A stretch of DNA of 64,000 bases from Ficedula albicollis (GCF_000247815.1 NC_021673.1:43294706-43358705); one strand, 5' to 3'; counted from the first letter of the stretch, positions 23,899 to 36,500 are shown. Translations and numbers: made by a program. Notes: a model not told the origin generated them from the letters alone.

Positions 23899-24026
23899 AC
23901 CATCCCTGGAAGTGTTCAAGAAACAGCTGGGTGTGGCACTTAATGCTATGGTTTAGTGGACATGTTATTCCACTACAAGTTGGATTTAGTCTTGGAGTTC
24001 TTTTCCAGCCTTTATGACTCTATGAC

Positions 24027-25857
24027 TGGTTTGTAACCAGTTTTGGGGGGAAGCAGGATTGTGCCTGACCAGATTGCTTGCTATGTTGAGACGACCACCT
24101 TGGTCGCCAGGCAGGGGGAATGATGGTGAATGCTATTTGTCCCTGCTGTAGCAGGTTTTTGCCACAGTAGCCCACACCATCCTTATAGCCAAACTGGTGA
24201 GATGTTGTTAGGGGGTCATTTCTGGAGCTGCTACAGTTTAATGTTCCTACAAGTGAGCTGGGTAAGGGGACAGAGCACACCCATGACAAGTTCCTGGTGG
24301 CACTCTGGCAGGTGTCAATTCTTACAGGCAGGGATGGTCCTGACTCAATGCCCCACACCATTGTTGACAGCCTGGTCAAAGCCCCAAACAACAGGTGACA
24401 GCTGTGGATGTCCTGCAGGTCCTGCAGGTTGCTGCTGCTGGCTCTGCAGAGGGACAGGGTGCTGGAGGCAACGGTTCAGTGGGAAAACCCAACCAAGAAA
24501 GAGAGTAAAAAAGTAATGGGATTGTTTCCCTAAACCCAGATATAATAAGCAGAGCTTGATGAAATGTGCTGGGTGAGTGCATGTGGCTGTTTCTACGGGA
24601 GTAATTTTTTTCGTTTTGCTTTTAATTAGCCAGGCTTAAATTAGCAGCATCTACTGTTGATATTCCTCCTTGAACAGCCAGAACACTTTCAATCAGGAGA
24701 CTTATTAATATGCAAAAAAGTGATTTGTTTTGATTTGAGTCTGGAAGGGTTCCCCCCCCCCGCCCCAAGTTTCCATTTCAGTATCTTCTGTTCTAAAATG
24801 AAGGTGAAATTGCTGTGGCCAGGTAGGAGAACTTGGGCTTTCTGGGGAAAGAGGAAAGTCTTGGCGGAGAGTTTCAGAAACTTGCATGCGGGTTAGTATT
24901 TGTTCTGCTGTATTTTACTATGTTGAAACAACACCCTGCCATGGGATAGCAGGAGACTCACCCAGGCTGCTGTGCTCCCTCACAGGGTAATTAAAATGGA
25001 CACCATATAAATAGTTTTTGCTTCCCAAAGGCACTGAGCTGTCTCCTCCTCTCCCAATCTACAGTTTTGGACGGGAAGGAGGTGTAAGGTTTTTTGACTC
25101 CATAGCTCCTGAATCACTTCACCAGTATGTTTGCATCACTATATTTATACTGCAGATGACTGATGCTGACCTGCACATTAAAAGACCCTCACACATGGTG
25201 GATGGCTTCACTGGGTCTTGCTAAGAATGTCAGGTACAAGCACCATTTCTTTGCTGTGAGTTTTTTGGGCTGATGTGCCAGCAAACTTAATTTGTTTATT
25301 TCTCTAAGTCTTTGGAGAGGTGTAGGCATTAAGAATTAAACTGGGCAGGTGGCTGAGAGATAGTTTTGGGCTGTAGAGCATCATAGGTCTCCTCCCCACC
25401 TTGCAGTGGTGGGACTTGGTCAGCCTTTCTGTAGGCTCTGTCCTGTCACAATAGTACAATATTTAAAGACTACAGGTCTTTAAATCCATTTCTGTGAGGC
25501 ACCCAAATGGGGATGGTCTGGTTTTTTTATTATTACTTGTGTGAGTGTTTAAAAAACCCTGCTGTGGGTCATAACCCTGCTGTGTTGTGTGCAATGCATA
25601 TACAGAGAAAGCTGGGGAAGTGCTGAAAGGAAATCTGAAAGGGGACAAATTTCTTAGCCTTTTAAGCTCCCTTGGCACAGCAGGAGTGGCAGAAGGAGAG
25701 ACCCATGCCTGCCCACCCTGCTCCCTCATGGAGATGACTTGGGGCACCCAGACCCTTGCCACTGCACTGCAGAGCAAGGTAAGTGTGGGCAAGTTTTGCT
25801 CTCTGCCTTAATGCTTATTTTTGTCAGAAAAATGTAATTTAGAAATGGTTTGGATTT
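24027..25857. other. Unassigned noncoding DNA
   Basis: Overlapping opposite-strand frames at 24020-24516 (about 125 codons each) have no recognisable domain, and I could not match the DNA to CR1 or an ERV. A short hairpin, CTGGTT/AACCAG, begins at the CR1 boundary, and a CCCCCCCCCCCGCCCC run lies at about 24752-24766. Confidence 0.45.
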
Positions 25858-25981
25858 TTATTTTCCTCTAAGAAAATCCCAGAGTCTGTTTAATCTAGGT
25901 TATAACCAGTAACAGACTTATTTTCCTCTAAGAAAATCCCAGAGTCTGTCACTGTTAATCTAGGTTATAACCAGTAACAGA
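25858..25981. repeat. Two-copy tandem duplication, unit about 60 bp
   Basis: 25858-25917 and 25918-25981 share TTTTCCTCTAAGAAAATCCC, AGAGTCTGT, then TTAATCTAGGTTATAACCAG and TAACAGA. Copy 2 carries a 5-bp insertion (CACTG) after GTCTGT. No other difference is obvious. Confidence 0.93.
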
Positions 25982-26497
25982 GTGTTCGACTTTTTCTATC
26001 AAGCTTTCCAAATATGGATTTTTTCTTCTATAAACATATGGGGAAAAGTACTTTTTTTTCCTTGATCAAATGTAGCTATGAGACTTGGTGGACACCAGTT
26101 ATGTGCTTACATTCAGAGACTTGATTCTTCAGATGCAGAGTCAGATTTGTCTTGGGTTTGAACCAAACAGATTGTGAAAAACAGTGATTTACCCAGTGCA
26201 AATCATCCAGCCTGGCAGTCCTTGCCTTAGGCTGGTTGTGCAATGACGAGCGTTGAGTAACAGAATGTTACCTGATGTTCACACCACCTCCCCAACCAGG
26301 GACACCTCCCAGCTGGAGATGTGGGGACACGAGCTCAAGAAGAGAAAAGAAGCTACCCCATAGCAGAGTCAGAAGAGTAACGCCCAGTGCAGGGTAAAGT
26401 CCCCGTGCTCCCCTTAGCTGGGGACCTGCCTGTGAGGCCACAAGCAAGCCAGAGAAGCAGCCACTGAAATGGGGCTTTGGGTAACCTGGTGACAGAA
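25982..26497. other. Unassigned noncoding DNA
   Basis: No gene recognised. GC rises after 26,270. Confidence 0.45.
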
Positions 26498-26546
26498 CTG
26501 ATGGGACAGACTGATGGACTGATGGACAGATGGACAGAAGGATAGA
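26498..26546. repeat. Short GATGGACA-type minisatellite
   Basis: About five imperfect units of GATGGACA/GATGGACTG run in tandem (ACTGATGGGACAGACTGATG, then GACTGATGGACAGATGGACA). It is a small degenerate array. Confidence 0.8.
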
Positions 26547-29201
26547 GGCTGTGTGTCCAGTGGGTAGAAAGTGTGCTAGGGTGCTACAGCCCAGCTCCTG
26601 TCTGTGCCCAGGGACCATTTAATACTCAAAAAGCCTGTGAAGAAAGGGACTTGGACTGCCAAACTGTTGCCTTCAAAAGAAGAGTTTGTGATTGAGAGGC
26701 TTAACAGCAATGCCTCTAGGTGACATTTGCTTTGGAGGATTGGAAGGACACACTTTCAATGTGTTTTCAGCGTGCCTTTCTTCAATTGCAATTCTTCCTG
26801 ACTCCAGGGAATTGGAGCCCTGTGTGTCCCTGGAAATTAAAACAAAAACTGGCTTCGGTGGTATTTCCTGAAATGCGTTTTCACCTCATTGAATCTGTCC
26901 TAAGAGCAGCCCCAAAGCATCCAAGATTTCATTTTCATCTAGTAGTGATCAAAAACAACATCAGCAAGGAATAAATAGACAAAGCCATGCTGCAGGGATA
27001 TTAATTCACATGACAAGGCAGAGCAGTTTGCTTTATTAAAAAAGAAAGCTCATGTGAGGGTTTTCTTGGTCACTGAGTATTTCAGTCACTATAAACATCT
27101 GTATTTTGCAATTTGGTATTTTTTGGGGTCTTATCTTGGACAGAATAAATCTTCAGCTTCTTGAGAATGAAGCTGCAGCCCTGCTGAAGGTGCCTGAATT
27201 CTTGATGTGCCTGGGACACAGGCAGGCAAGGACAGGGACTGAGGGAGAAGCTCAGTTTCATAATGATGGAGGCATCAGTGTTAATGGTATTTGGCCACTG
27301 GGAATCTGCTTGTTCATGCTGGCAGGGACAGGGGCACTTTTTGGTGAATGTCTCCCTTTTCACCAGCACAAATTGAACTCCTTTGTTTATAAAGGAAAAA
27401 ACCAATCCCAGCCATGTGGGCTGTCTTTCACGTGGGTTAAAACAAGCCAACTCCACCCAAAGCTGCCCAGGACTGAGCCACTGTGGCTGCCCAGGCCCTG
27501 GGGCACGCTCCACCTCCCACGCAGGCAGCTGCTGCACTGCTGTGGGCAGAGAGGATTTCTGCGTTTCTCTTTCCTGACAGCAAACACATCTCCCCCATGA
27601 CAGGATGAGTGATGCTGTTCTCCCTCTGCATGTGCTGTTGGGAGCAGTCACCAGCTCTGCTTCCCTTACCTTGTCATTAAGCAGCAGAGACATTGCCATT
27701 TTGAATTCAAGGCTTGAAGCCAGTACGATTTTAATTCAAGTGATAAAACTAGAAGGGCTCTTACAGCAACACAGCTTCCAGAATGTGATTTCAATACTTT
27801 TGGGTTTAGACTAGCAGAAAGTGGGAAGAGATCAAAACCCATTCCTGGAGGAAAAGAGCTGCTGCTTCTCACCAGAGACTTATCACACACTGCAGCTGAC
27901 ATGGGAGATGCTGTCATTGTGTGATGAGTCTCTCTGGAGGTCCTCACAGTCGAACAAGAAGTTTATTTGGAGCAATAAAATAGTAAACTAGATGTGTTGA
28001 AATCCAGCAAAGGGAGAGGTTATGGAGTGCAGGAGTACTTTCCCTGGTAACACCCTGTGGATGTGCAGCAGTTCCTCAGGCATCTGGGGATTTTTAATCT
28101 CTGAGTCTTCCGCAACTTATCCTCAAGTTGGGGTATGTGCTGACCCACATGGCTGTCACGATGGGAACCATTATTCTAACATAGCAAAAAATAGTCATGT
28201 AATCCCCCTAAAAAAGGCTTAAGCCTTTTGCCATTTATCAAGGAATAGGACTGTCAGGTGTATGGGGATAGCAGCACCTTTTCCAGAAGATTGTCCTGCT
28301 CTGTATCAGTAAAGGTGGTGGGCACCTACCAAAGCCAGCACAAAGCTCTGCCTCCTCAGACCTCCACCAGATTTGGCATCAGCATGCTGAGGTTCAGCTG
28401 GAGCTTTGGAAATGAAACACCATTTGCAGAGTTTGCAGCTGTTTCAGTCCAGGGCTGCTATTCACATGGAGAAGCTGCTGGCTTTCCCGTGGAGCCCAGG
28501 GACACATCCCCACAGCCACACATCCCCAGTGGCAGACAGACCAGGGTAGAAAGGGCTCCCTATGCAGAGGAAGGAATTAAGGTTTAGTCATCTTAATAAC
28601 CACTCCACTAAAGGCATATGGCAGGCAATGCATTGGAATGTTGAGTTTTTGACATATGCCAGAATTCTCTAAAATTGAGCTTTTCTTCCCAAACTTCCAA
28701 TATTTTTAGCTGAATCATGGAGATGCAATACACTCAAAGTACTAATATAGACCTCAGACATCTCCCCAGCTCTGGGTTTTTTTGTGCTATTCCAGACCTG
28801 GAATGAGCCAGACCATCCCAAGCCCTTGCCCCAGACCTTGCAGAGCAGCAGCAGGGACAAAGCTGGAGTGGTACAAGGTGTACAGCCTTCCTCCTGACAC
28901 CCAGACCATGTCCCTGTGAGAAGAGGAGTTTTCCTGGCATGAAGTGGGTATCAGAGTGCAGCTGGCTGGATTGCTTTGCACATCATCTTTTTCAAAATGG
29001 TCTTTGACAGCAAGAGCTGCATGCATTAGGCTTGCATGCGTGGGCAGCGCTTTCCTGCTAATGCATGGTTGGAGAACTAGGTCTAATTAAATACAATGTT
29101 AAAAACTCATTTATTGAGGCACAGATAGTTAGTCTTGTTAAGGAAGGAGGCAACTGTTTGTTAAAGAAGCATCATAATTTTTGGAATTTCCCATAAAGAC
29201 A
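26547..29201. other. Unassigned noncoding DNA
   Basis: The longest non-repetitive minus-strand open frame in the window, 27082-27699 (205 codons), lies here. It is overlapped by a 164-codon plus-strand frame (27106-27600), and neither has a recognisable domain, so both are probably chance in a GC-richer pocket. No repeat family recognised. Confidence 0.45.
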
Positions 29202-29224
29202 TACTCTGTCATAAAGACAGAGTA
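29202..29224. other. Perfect 9-bp hairpin with 5-nt loop
   Basis: TACTCTGTC, loop ATAAA, GACAGAGTA. The word CATAAAGACA occurs both just before and within the hairpin. Confidence 0.9.
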
Positions 29225-32200
29225 CGACGCAGCAAAGTCTCTGCTGCTTTGGCTTTCAAGTAGAGAGAATCTCCGTAGAGGATAGGTTATAAAACTTCTC
29301 TGAGAAGTTTTTGTGATCTTCAGAGACTGCTTGCTCCCTCCTGTTGTCTACATCAACCTTTGAGTGAAAGTTATTTAGCCTTGGTTATTTAGCCTAGTGA
29401 TTTTTATGCTCTTTGTGGTGCCACTTGACTGCACAATGGGGATGTTTCTGGCCTTTTTATTTGCACATTTGAGGCCTGACTATACACTGTGAAAACTCTT
29501 GATTTTTCTAAAAATATCTAATATGCTGCATTTAAAACTGTAGCTGTTAAACAGCCTCTCTTCCTTCTCCTTAATATCACCTCTCGCTCACCATGTTAAG
29601 ATGCCTGAAGACTGTTTCTGTATTTTCTCCCTCCCATTGTGAAGCTTTTATAGCACTGAAATAAAACCTGACTCAGGTTTGTGGGTACCGAAATTCAGCC
29701 CCACCTACTGTTTGCTTTGCAATGCTGCCTGAAATATCATTTTAATTTCACATTAGTTGCTTGCCAAAGAGGAAGCCCAATTAAAGAGACGAAGAGGAAA
29801 TCTGTTAATGGCACTTTTCATGAGGAACACCACAGTAAGAAAGCAGCATGCATGCGAACACAGAAAGTGAGAGATGCTGAGTCCTACTGTGCCTGTCAGC
29901 TTGGCTGTTGTATGCAGGGAAAAAGAGAACAAAATTTACAAGGCTGCTACTCTCTGAAGTGGTATGTGAGTTGCTGGAGAGCCCAGGAAGGAAACAAAAA
30001 ACCCATTCAGAACAATTGAAGAACAGCGTGGATGGGCTGAGAAAGTAAACCCATCACATTCAAATTTCAAAGGGTTCAAGGGTGAAATTAAATATTATTT
30101 GCTTAGATATAAGAACCACTTTTGGAATAACAACCCCATAAAAAAAATCTCTCAAGAGACTACAGCCCAGCATTTCAGGTTTGTTAGTCTTTGCTCTTTT
30201 TTCTACCCCCTCATTGCTGAGCACAGTGTTTTATTAAGGTTATAAAATCATGCCTTTCAACAATTCTAATGGGGTATTTTTGCAGGGTAAACTTCCACTT
30301 TTTTTTAATGGTAATAGACAAGTAGGAGAAAGGATTTGTAAAGCACCAGAAAACTCTCTGAGTGCACCCACACTGCAGGGGTGTCTCTTTTGAGGGGCTG
30401 TCCAGAAACCTGGTGAGCACCTATTTTTCCATCTCAACAGCCAGGACTGGGGTTGACATGAAGGTGAACTGTAGGCGCTAATTAATTAAGAATAACACTC
30501 CACAAATATAAAACCTATACTGAACTATTTATTTTGTGCATTCACCCTTCACTGGAGCACGTGCCAGCTCATGAAGGGAGCAAACAGAAATTGGTTCCAT
30601 CACCTGAAGCTGACAGTCAGCTTTTCAACCAGCAATCCTCCTCATGAGATGACATGATTAGGCTGCTTGATGATACCAGGAGTGCTTGATTTTCAGTAGC
30701 AGAGCTGCTTTATGGCTTGCATTAATTTACCAGGAAAATGCTTTAGAAGAGCATAAAAGGTGATGTATTCAAGTTAGAGTTGTAGTACAATAAAGGCCCC
30801 AAGGGTACCTTTGAAGTGGGCTGTTCCCATGAAATTCTTTAACAAAAGGAGCTGAAAATGACCCATCTCTACATATCATACTTGGAGAAGTATGGAGATA
30901 GTTTATCAGGTCACCTGGCAGTGGATATTAAGCATTAACGTATTTCAAACGTTGTATATATTTACTGACAGAAGCTGAATAGGTCAAACAGGTTTCTGGC
31001 TCACAATAAAAGGTGAAATGGTGCTTAGTTCCAGGTATGAATAGCTGCTCATGTAAACTGGTGTGTGTGCATGCAAGGGTTGTAGGAACTATTTCCTTGA
31101 TGCCTCCTGTTTCTAAAGAATTTTGTGCATTGCCCCATGAAACAAACTCTGTAGAGAAAAGTTTCAAGCTTTAAAGCAAGGTTATAATAAACACTGAGGT
31201 TACCACACAGAGCATACAGTTTGTGTTAGCAGAGACCAAGTTTAATAAACCAGTGTTCTTGCATGTTGAATTCACAAATTCATAGAAACACAATCTAGTT
31301 TTTCCTCTCATCAATGACAAAAACCCAGTGCTAGCCTGCATCCATCCACAGGTTGCCCTCCTAAGGTACAAATGAGCCTCACATGCATCTCTTACATTGT
31401 TCAAGGTATTTGACTTTTTGCTATGAAAGGGATTCAGGGCTACTTGTGGAGAGAGTCCACCTGAACAGAAAGATTAGGATAGGTCCAATGAAACCACCAT
31501 TGTCACCTTTCATTTGCATTTCCAGGCTGTCCCATACTATTTTAGATCCTGACTCTCCCCTATGTCAATCTCACTGCCAGCAATAATACATCCAGGATGG
31601 AATTTAAATAATTTTTACTGTTATCTTCAGTCAGATAAGATAATGAAGAAAACTTTTAAAAAAACTTCATTGGTTCTATGTTACCTGAATAGTTTCTCTC
31701 TGCACTTCTCCACCCTTTTCTTTAGACATATCTAGTCTTTTATATCATGCAAGGGAACAGCCAGACACACCTGGGAGCATAGAGCCTCCTGAGGGGTGAA
31801 AGGGAAGGGAAAACCCACCAAAGAAAACCTCATCCTGAGACCAAGAGCACATGCTTGCTTTCTGAAATCAGAACTGAACAGCATTTTAGTTTGACTTTAG
31901 GGATTGAACCCTGACTATCAGGTGTGTGCTGACCTCCAGGTACATGACCCAGATTTGGATGGAAAGCACTGCTCTGTAATCCACTCCTCTCAAACTAACA
32001 TCACACTGGTGGTGTGGTACAAAGAGAAGAGCCTGTTTCTAAAATCTGAAATGCTTGGCACATGTTACAGGGTCACTTGGTTTGAGTGTGTCTCATTATC
32101 CCTCTACACCTAGGAATTTATGAGGCACTGCTGTAGCAACTTTTTCTCTATTTTAAAGGCTGCGGTTGTTGGTACCACTTCTGGATGACGCTACTGTTTA

Positions 32201-32783
32201 TTTTTTCATTCATCACAACACACCTAGGGCTGGTTTAGATAGAGGCACGTTGGCAGAGGCTGACCAGGTTTAGTATCAATAGCAAGGAGTCCAACTTTTT
32301 CTTGGTACCTACAGGACCTTTTACAGAGACTATGTGGTTGGGTGTTGAGATAGGGAAGGGATCAGAACAAGTCACAGACAAGGACCACAGATGCTACTGT
32401 CAGGGAAAACCACACATGGAGCATGCAGAGGGTTTTTTTTTACTGTTTTCCACAGCTTAATAAAAACTGCCTGTTCCTTAACATTCATAAGGCATGTGGA
32501 GGGGCAGTGACCACACTGCTGACACTGCTGCCCTGTGCCTGCTGAAGCTCTGCACTGCACAGCGACGCAGGGTGTCGGGGCCAGACCCACAGAGATATTT
32601 AGGGGCCTAACTTCTATTTCAGACTTCAGTGGGAGGCTGGTGCCTAAATAGGAGTTGAGCACCTGATTACCTTTGCAGGTCTGGGCTTGCATGGAAGCAG
32701 CCAGAAGGTGCTGCCCGTCCCTTGCCTGCCCGCAGGAACGCTGCTGCTCTCCAGCTGGTGTCGAAGCGTGGTGCGGTGCGACC
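29225..32783. other. Unassigned noncoding DNA
   Basis: A 14-bp tandem pair, GTTATTTAGCC(T/A)(T/A)G-like, lies at 29370-29397. Otherwise ordinary AT-leaning DNA, with no gene or repeat family recognised. From about 32,500 GC and CpG content rise. Confidence 0.45.
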
Positions 32784-32839
32784 CTGGTGTTGTGAAGTAG
32801 CCGTTCTCCGACTGGTGACGGCCTGATTCACAACACCAG
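32784..32839. other. Nested inverted repeat (13-bp plus 5-bp stems)
   Basis: CTGGTGTTGTGAA (32784-32796) pairs perfectly with TTCACAACACCAG (32827-32839). Inside the 30-nt loop, GCCGT (32800-32804) pairs with ACGGC (32818-32822). It lies in a locally CpG-rich stretch (about 32,700-32,830). It may be a cruciform-prone site or a structured RNA arm; there is no sign of a known RNA family. Confidence 0.85.
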
Positions 32840-32866
32840 CTGCTGCACAGCACCTGAGGGGGGCCA

Positions 32867-32910
32867 GGGCTGGCTCCCTGCTCCTGGGCTGGCTCCCTGC
32901 TCCTGGGCTC
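32867..32910. repeat. 19-bp tandem pair
   Basis: GGGCTGGCTCCCTGCTCCT occurs twice head to tail (from 32867 and from 32886) with a partial third GGGCTCCT. Confidence 0.9.
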
Positions 32911-35446
32911 CTCTGCACTCTGTCCTTCTCTGCAGTCCATCTTCTCCACCGTCGAGTGCTGGAAAGCAAAGTGACAGGGTTAGATCCATTGATCCCACCT
33001 CTTATATACCCATGTCTGTTTGAAATACAAACATGTGAAGGGTTCAAAAAAAAAAGAAAAAAGAAAAGAAACAGAAGTGGCAAACTGGCTTGGCACTCAA
33101 GATCTAAGGCTTCGCAGAGGTGGCCATTGCAGTGCAGCACTGCAAACGTGTACAGCTGCACTCCTGCAATTCATTCCCTGTGCTCATCTCATGAGAGCTG
33201 GAGGCTGGAAGGCGGAGGAAGCAACCTAGAAACCCAGCCGAGCCCTCAGAGACATGGGAGAAGCAGGCTGCTCTTTCAGAGATCCCAGGATGTTGTCAAA
33301 AGGAGAGCAGTGCCCAAGGGACCATTTTGCTTCCTGAGTGCACTGTGGCCACGAACCTTCACGCCTGCACTGTCTGCTCCTCGGAGCTGGGGAGGCACAG
33401 CCTGTGTGTGGTCCATTCCCAGAAGCTTCCCAGCACACTGGCATCCAGGAAGGTGCTCCCCATCCCACAAACATCCCAGCCTGCAGGCCCTTCATTCCCC
33501 TCCAAGGCAACCATCCCTCAGGAGCTCTCAGGAGCTGAGGGACACACCCACTGCTGACCAGGAAAAATCAGCTTCTTGTAAAATCACAAGGGGAATTATG
33601 GATTCTGGAACTCAAGGGAAAAAGAAATCTCCCTTGGCTGTGCAGGACTGACACTGGCGAGCACACCAACCATCACAGTATGCACGCAGCGTGTCTCTCC
33701 AGCAGCACGAGGGCTCAGGGTTGCAATGCTGCACCACTGCAGAATTGGTCTTGGGGAGGGCACAGCTCCAGGTGGTCCTGCAGCTTTTCAAGCAGACACA
33801 AAGAGGTGGAAACAGACATGGGGTTCTTCCTGATTCCCCTCAAAATGCTGCACTGGTGGTACAATGACTCACTCATCAGGGCTGGCTCATTCTTAAGGGG
33901 TTACCAACAACTCCTAATTGGGTTAACTAATCTAGGTACCTGTGAAAAATAAGCAAATAATAATAAATAAACTTGATCTTGTGTATTAGAGACCTTCCTC
34001 AGCAACCAATATCCAAAAGAAGGCAGAGTTTCTGTAAGTAAGTTCAGGACTATCCCTGGGATGAGGACTCATTGAGGAAATCCTTTAGCACACTGGACAG
34101 AAAGAAAATGATATGATATGCAGCCTAGCATACCTCCAGGGAGAACTGCTGGTTTTTAATAGCTCTCCTGAAATGGGCTGGATTTGGAGGCATAGGAAGC
34201 ATCTCCCCTCCATGCCCACTGCCCAAGTTAATCCAAGGGAAACTTCATGCCTTGTCTTTCCCCTGCAGAGAAGGGAGAAATAGACCCTGGGCAGAGAAGT
34301 GAGTAACATATGCACTAGCAGAAAATATTCCGGAGAGACAAGTTATGCAATCTAGTTGCTGTAGGAAATGGAACTAGATTTCTTGACACCTGTGTGTAAA
34401 GCCTCAGTCATGTTGTACTAACAGCTTTAATTTAAAGAGCATATTTATTCAAAATTGTAACATGTTGAAACAAACAAAAAAGAGTATTTACATTTTACAC
34501 ATATCTAATATTCCCATCGGCCTTCAAATCTGAAAGGAAGAATCAGAAAGCTGAACTTGTGTTGTAGCTGGTGCTGATCAATGGTGGCATGCTGATAGTG
34601 CTGGATAAAGGGGAATCATCTCACCAGAGCAGATCTTTCACTGTCTGTGGTGGCACTGAGCACACCCAGTGAACCACATTGTGTCACACACAGAGCAGTG
34701 CCAAATACTTTTAGTACATTCTCTGTTCCCTGGGAACACTAAAGTCTGCCACTAATACCGTGGGTGGGAAAAGGGAAAGCAAATGATATGAGCATTTTTC
34801 AAGGTTGTTGAAATCCTTCTGAATCCTTTAATACAATCTGCGCTGAAGCATATCAGATTACTTTAAAAAAGCACGCTACCATATATGCATTGCTTGTAGT
34901 CTGGAAGAAACAAATTTAAAGGCCTTTTCAAGTTAAAAACCAGAATTACATGTTGTACAAATGAGAAATGAATGCTTAATCTACTTTCTCTCCCCTTAAC
35001 ACACCAGAGATGGAGGTTGGCTTTCTGCTTCTTTACCCTCTTGGTCAAATAGTCCAATGTAGCCTTAATGTACATCTAATTTTTTTAAAATTTAATATTT
35101 TCCCTTTTTTACTTAACATGATTTTATTTAGTCATCTACTCAGGTTCTTTGGTCTGGAAGCTTTTTTAGGATTTCAGCTCGATTGCACAGAGGGAAGGGT
35201 AGAATCTCCTGAACAGCTGAGGAACACACAGTGAGGGAAGGGCATTCCCCCATGGCTGGCTGGGTCCAGAAGCCCTGAGGAAAACCACCAAACCCAAATA
35301 TTTACTTTAGGATAACACTAGTGCATTAGGAGAAGAAAGTCATCTTCCTATAAATAGGAAAACAAACTTCTTAGTTTGGAGGGAAAAAATTCCACCAACA
35401 AAAATCCACCCAGTAACACTAATAATCCTGCCTAGGAATTAGCATT
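32911..35446. other. Unassigned noncoding DNA
   Basis: A 231-codon plus-strand frame (32956-33651) is present but has no domain, contains a lysine run from an A-rich stretch (about 33,047-33,071) and is overlapped on the minus strand, so I do not call a gene. No repeat family recognised. Confidence 0.45.
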
Positions 35447-35490
35447 TGTGTGTGTGTGTGTGTGTGTGTATACATTTATATATATATTTA
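35447..35490. repeat. (TG)11 with adjacent AT-rich run
   Basis: TG dinucleotides at 35447-35468 lead into TATACATTTATATATATATT. A compound microsatellite. Confidence 0.95.
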
Positions 35491-36099
35491 GAAACAGGAA
35501 AGAGTAATAGGAAGCCATGCCAATGAGCTGGTTTTTGTACACTGAGTTGCAGGCAGTGAGCAGGACTTGGGCATGGGGTCAGCACTAGACTCAGGGCATT
35601 AACTGCAACCCCACCCTGAAAGGTTATTATGGCCCCTAATATCCCATGCAAATAGATTTTCTTGCTTTGGTCACAGCAGTCTATTAATTCAGCCCTCTTG
35701 TCTGGTACATCTTTATCCTCTGCAGGTTAATCCTGCCAAATTCCCTTGCTGTAGTACATGTCACACAGCATATAATATCCAACAATGCAATTTTGCTAAT
35801 CCTGTTTTATCAGCTTTGTTGCCTTGTCTGGTCAATCCAATAGCAAAAAACTGCACGTAAGGTTTTTGCCAAGATCTCCCTCTCTTTTGCCCCTCCACCC
35901 CCTCCCTTTTGTATGGTTTCAATTAAATAGTTTGAGAGCAGAACATAGCATTTGGATATCTGCCAATGTCCTTCAGAAGCAGAATGTCAAGGCACTTAAT
36001 TATATAGGTCTCCCAATTCTTTCAGGCGCCCCACCTACCCAGTCAGCTGAATTTACTAAATGCAAGTGTAAAAAATCAGCTCAAATCTCCTTTTAAAAC
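35491..36099. other. Unassigned noncoding DNA
   Basis: No gene or repeat family recognised. Confidence 0.45.
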
Positions 36100-36500
36100 C
36101 CTCCCCATGCATTAAGGACTTGAAGATGGCTGAATAGCGACATATTTATCGCCCATTATCTTACTAAAAGATTAAACAAATGAGTAAAGACTGTCTCATT
36201 AACAGTTCTTTGTTGTCTTGTTTACTGTTTAGTGGACTCATTAACATTAATTATTAGAAGAGGAACATCAATTATTGCAATAACCTTTGTCAAGCCAAGC
36301 AAACTAACTGACTGCTAAACAGCAAACAGATCCTCGTTTACCAGGCAGGATTTGCGTGGACGGAAAGAAGAAAAAGAAAAGAACCCCATAAAATCCTCAA
36401 CATCACTCTAAAGCAGCAGAGAGCCAGTGCCGCTTGTTAAGTCTGGCATCGGCGGCACGTCCGGCTCAAGACAGAGAATAAAAGGGTGAGTAAATTCTGA
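36100..36500. promoter_or_regulatory. Candidate conserved noncoding element
   Basis: Complex non-repetitive AT-rich DNA dense in ATTA/TAAT cores (CATTAACATTAATTATTAGA near 36239), followed by a small CpG-rich patch (GGCATCGGCGGCACGTCCGG, about 36446-36465) and a splice-donor-like GGGTGAGT near 36484. The texture matches deeply conserved developmental enhancers, and a noncoding first exon is also conceivable. No alignment was possible. Confidence 0.3.

Larger units (their letters stand above)
22918..24026 (+). mobile_element. CR1 LINE, 3' part of ORF2 and 3' UTR, rearranged mosaic
   Basis: Starting at GCTACAGGCTGGGGGAAGAG the sequence follows CR1 ORF2: GGCCAAGAAGGCCAATGGCA, GTGTGGCCAGCAGGACCAGG, AAGGGTCTGGAGCACGAGTC, CAGGAGGTTGTAGCAAGGTG, CCAGGGGAGGTTTACGTAGG, and finally a CTTTTCCAGCC..TATGACTCTATGAC tail. 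The reading frame is broken, so it is dead. It is not collinear: a 123-bp block recurs 230 bp downstream, a 111-bp block is in perfect tandem, and about 110 bp (23286-23395) do not look like CR1. The stretch from GAGGCCACACC to the AGTTCTG motif also recurs in diverged form near 23403-23450, suggesting two CR1 copies joined or nested. Confidence 0.9.

Noticed and set aside
24027..24516. Extension of the CR1 or an ERV fragment downstream of the CR1 tail
   Set aside because: I tried to match the sequence to CR1 reverse transcriptase and ERV integrase motifs in several frames and found no convincing collinear match.
27082..27699. 205-codon minus-strand frame overlapped by a 164-codon plus-strand frame
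   Set aside because: No domain, signal or family resemblance, and both strands are open in a GC-richer stretch, as expected by chance.
32956..33651. 231-codon plus-strand frame
   Set aside because: No recognisable domain, a lysine run from an A-rich patch, opposite-strand frames over it, and no supporting promoter or splice structure.
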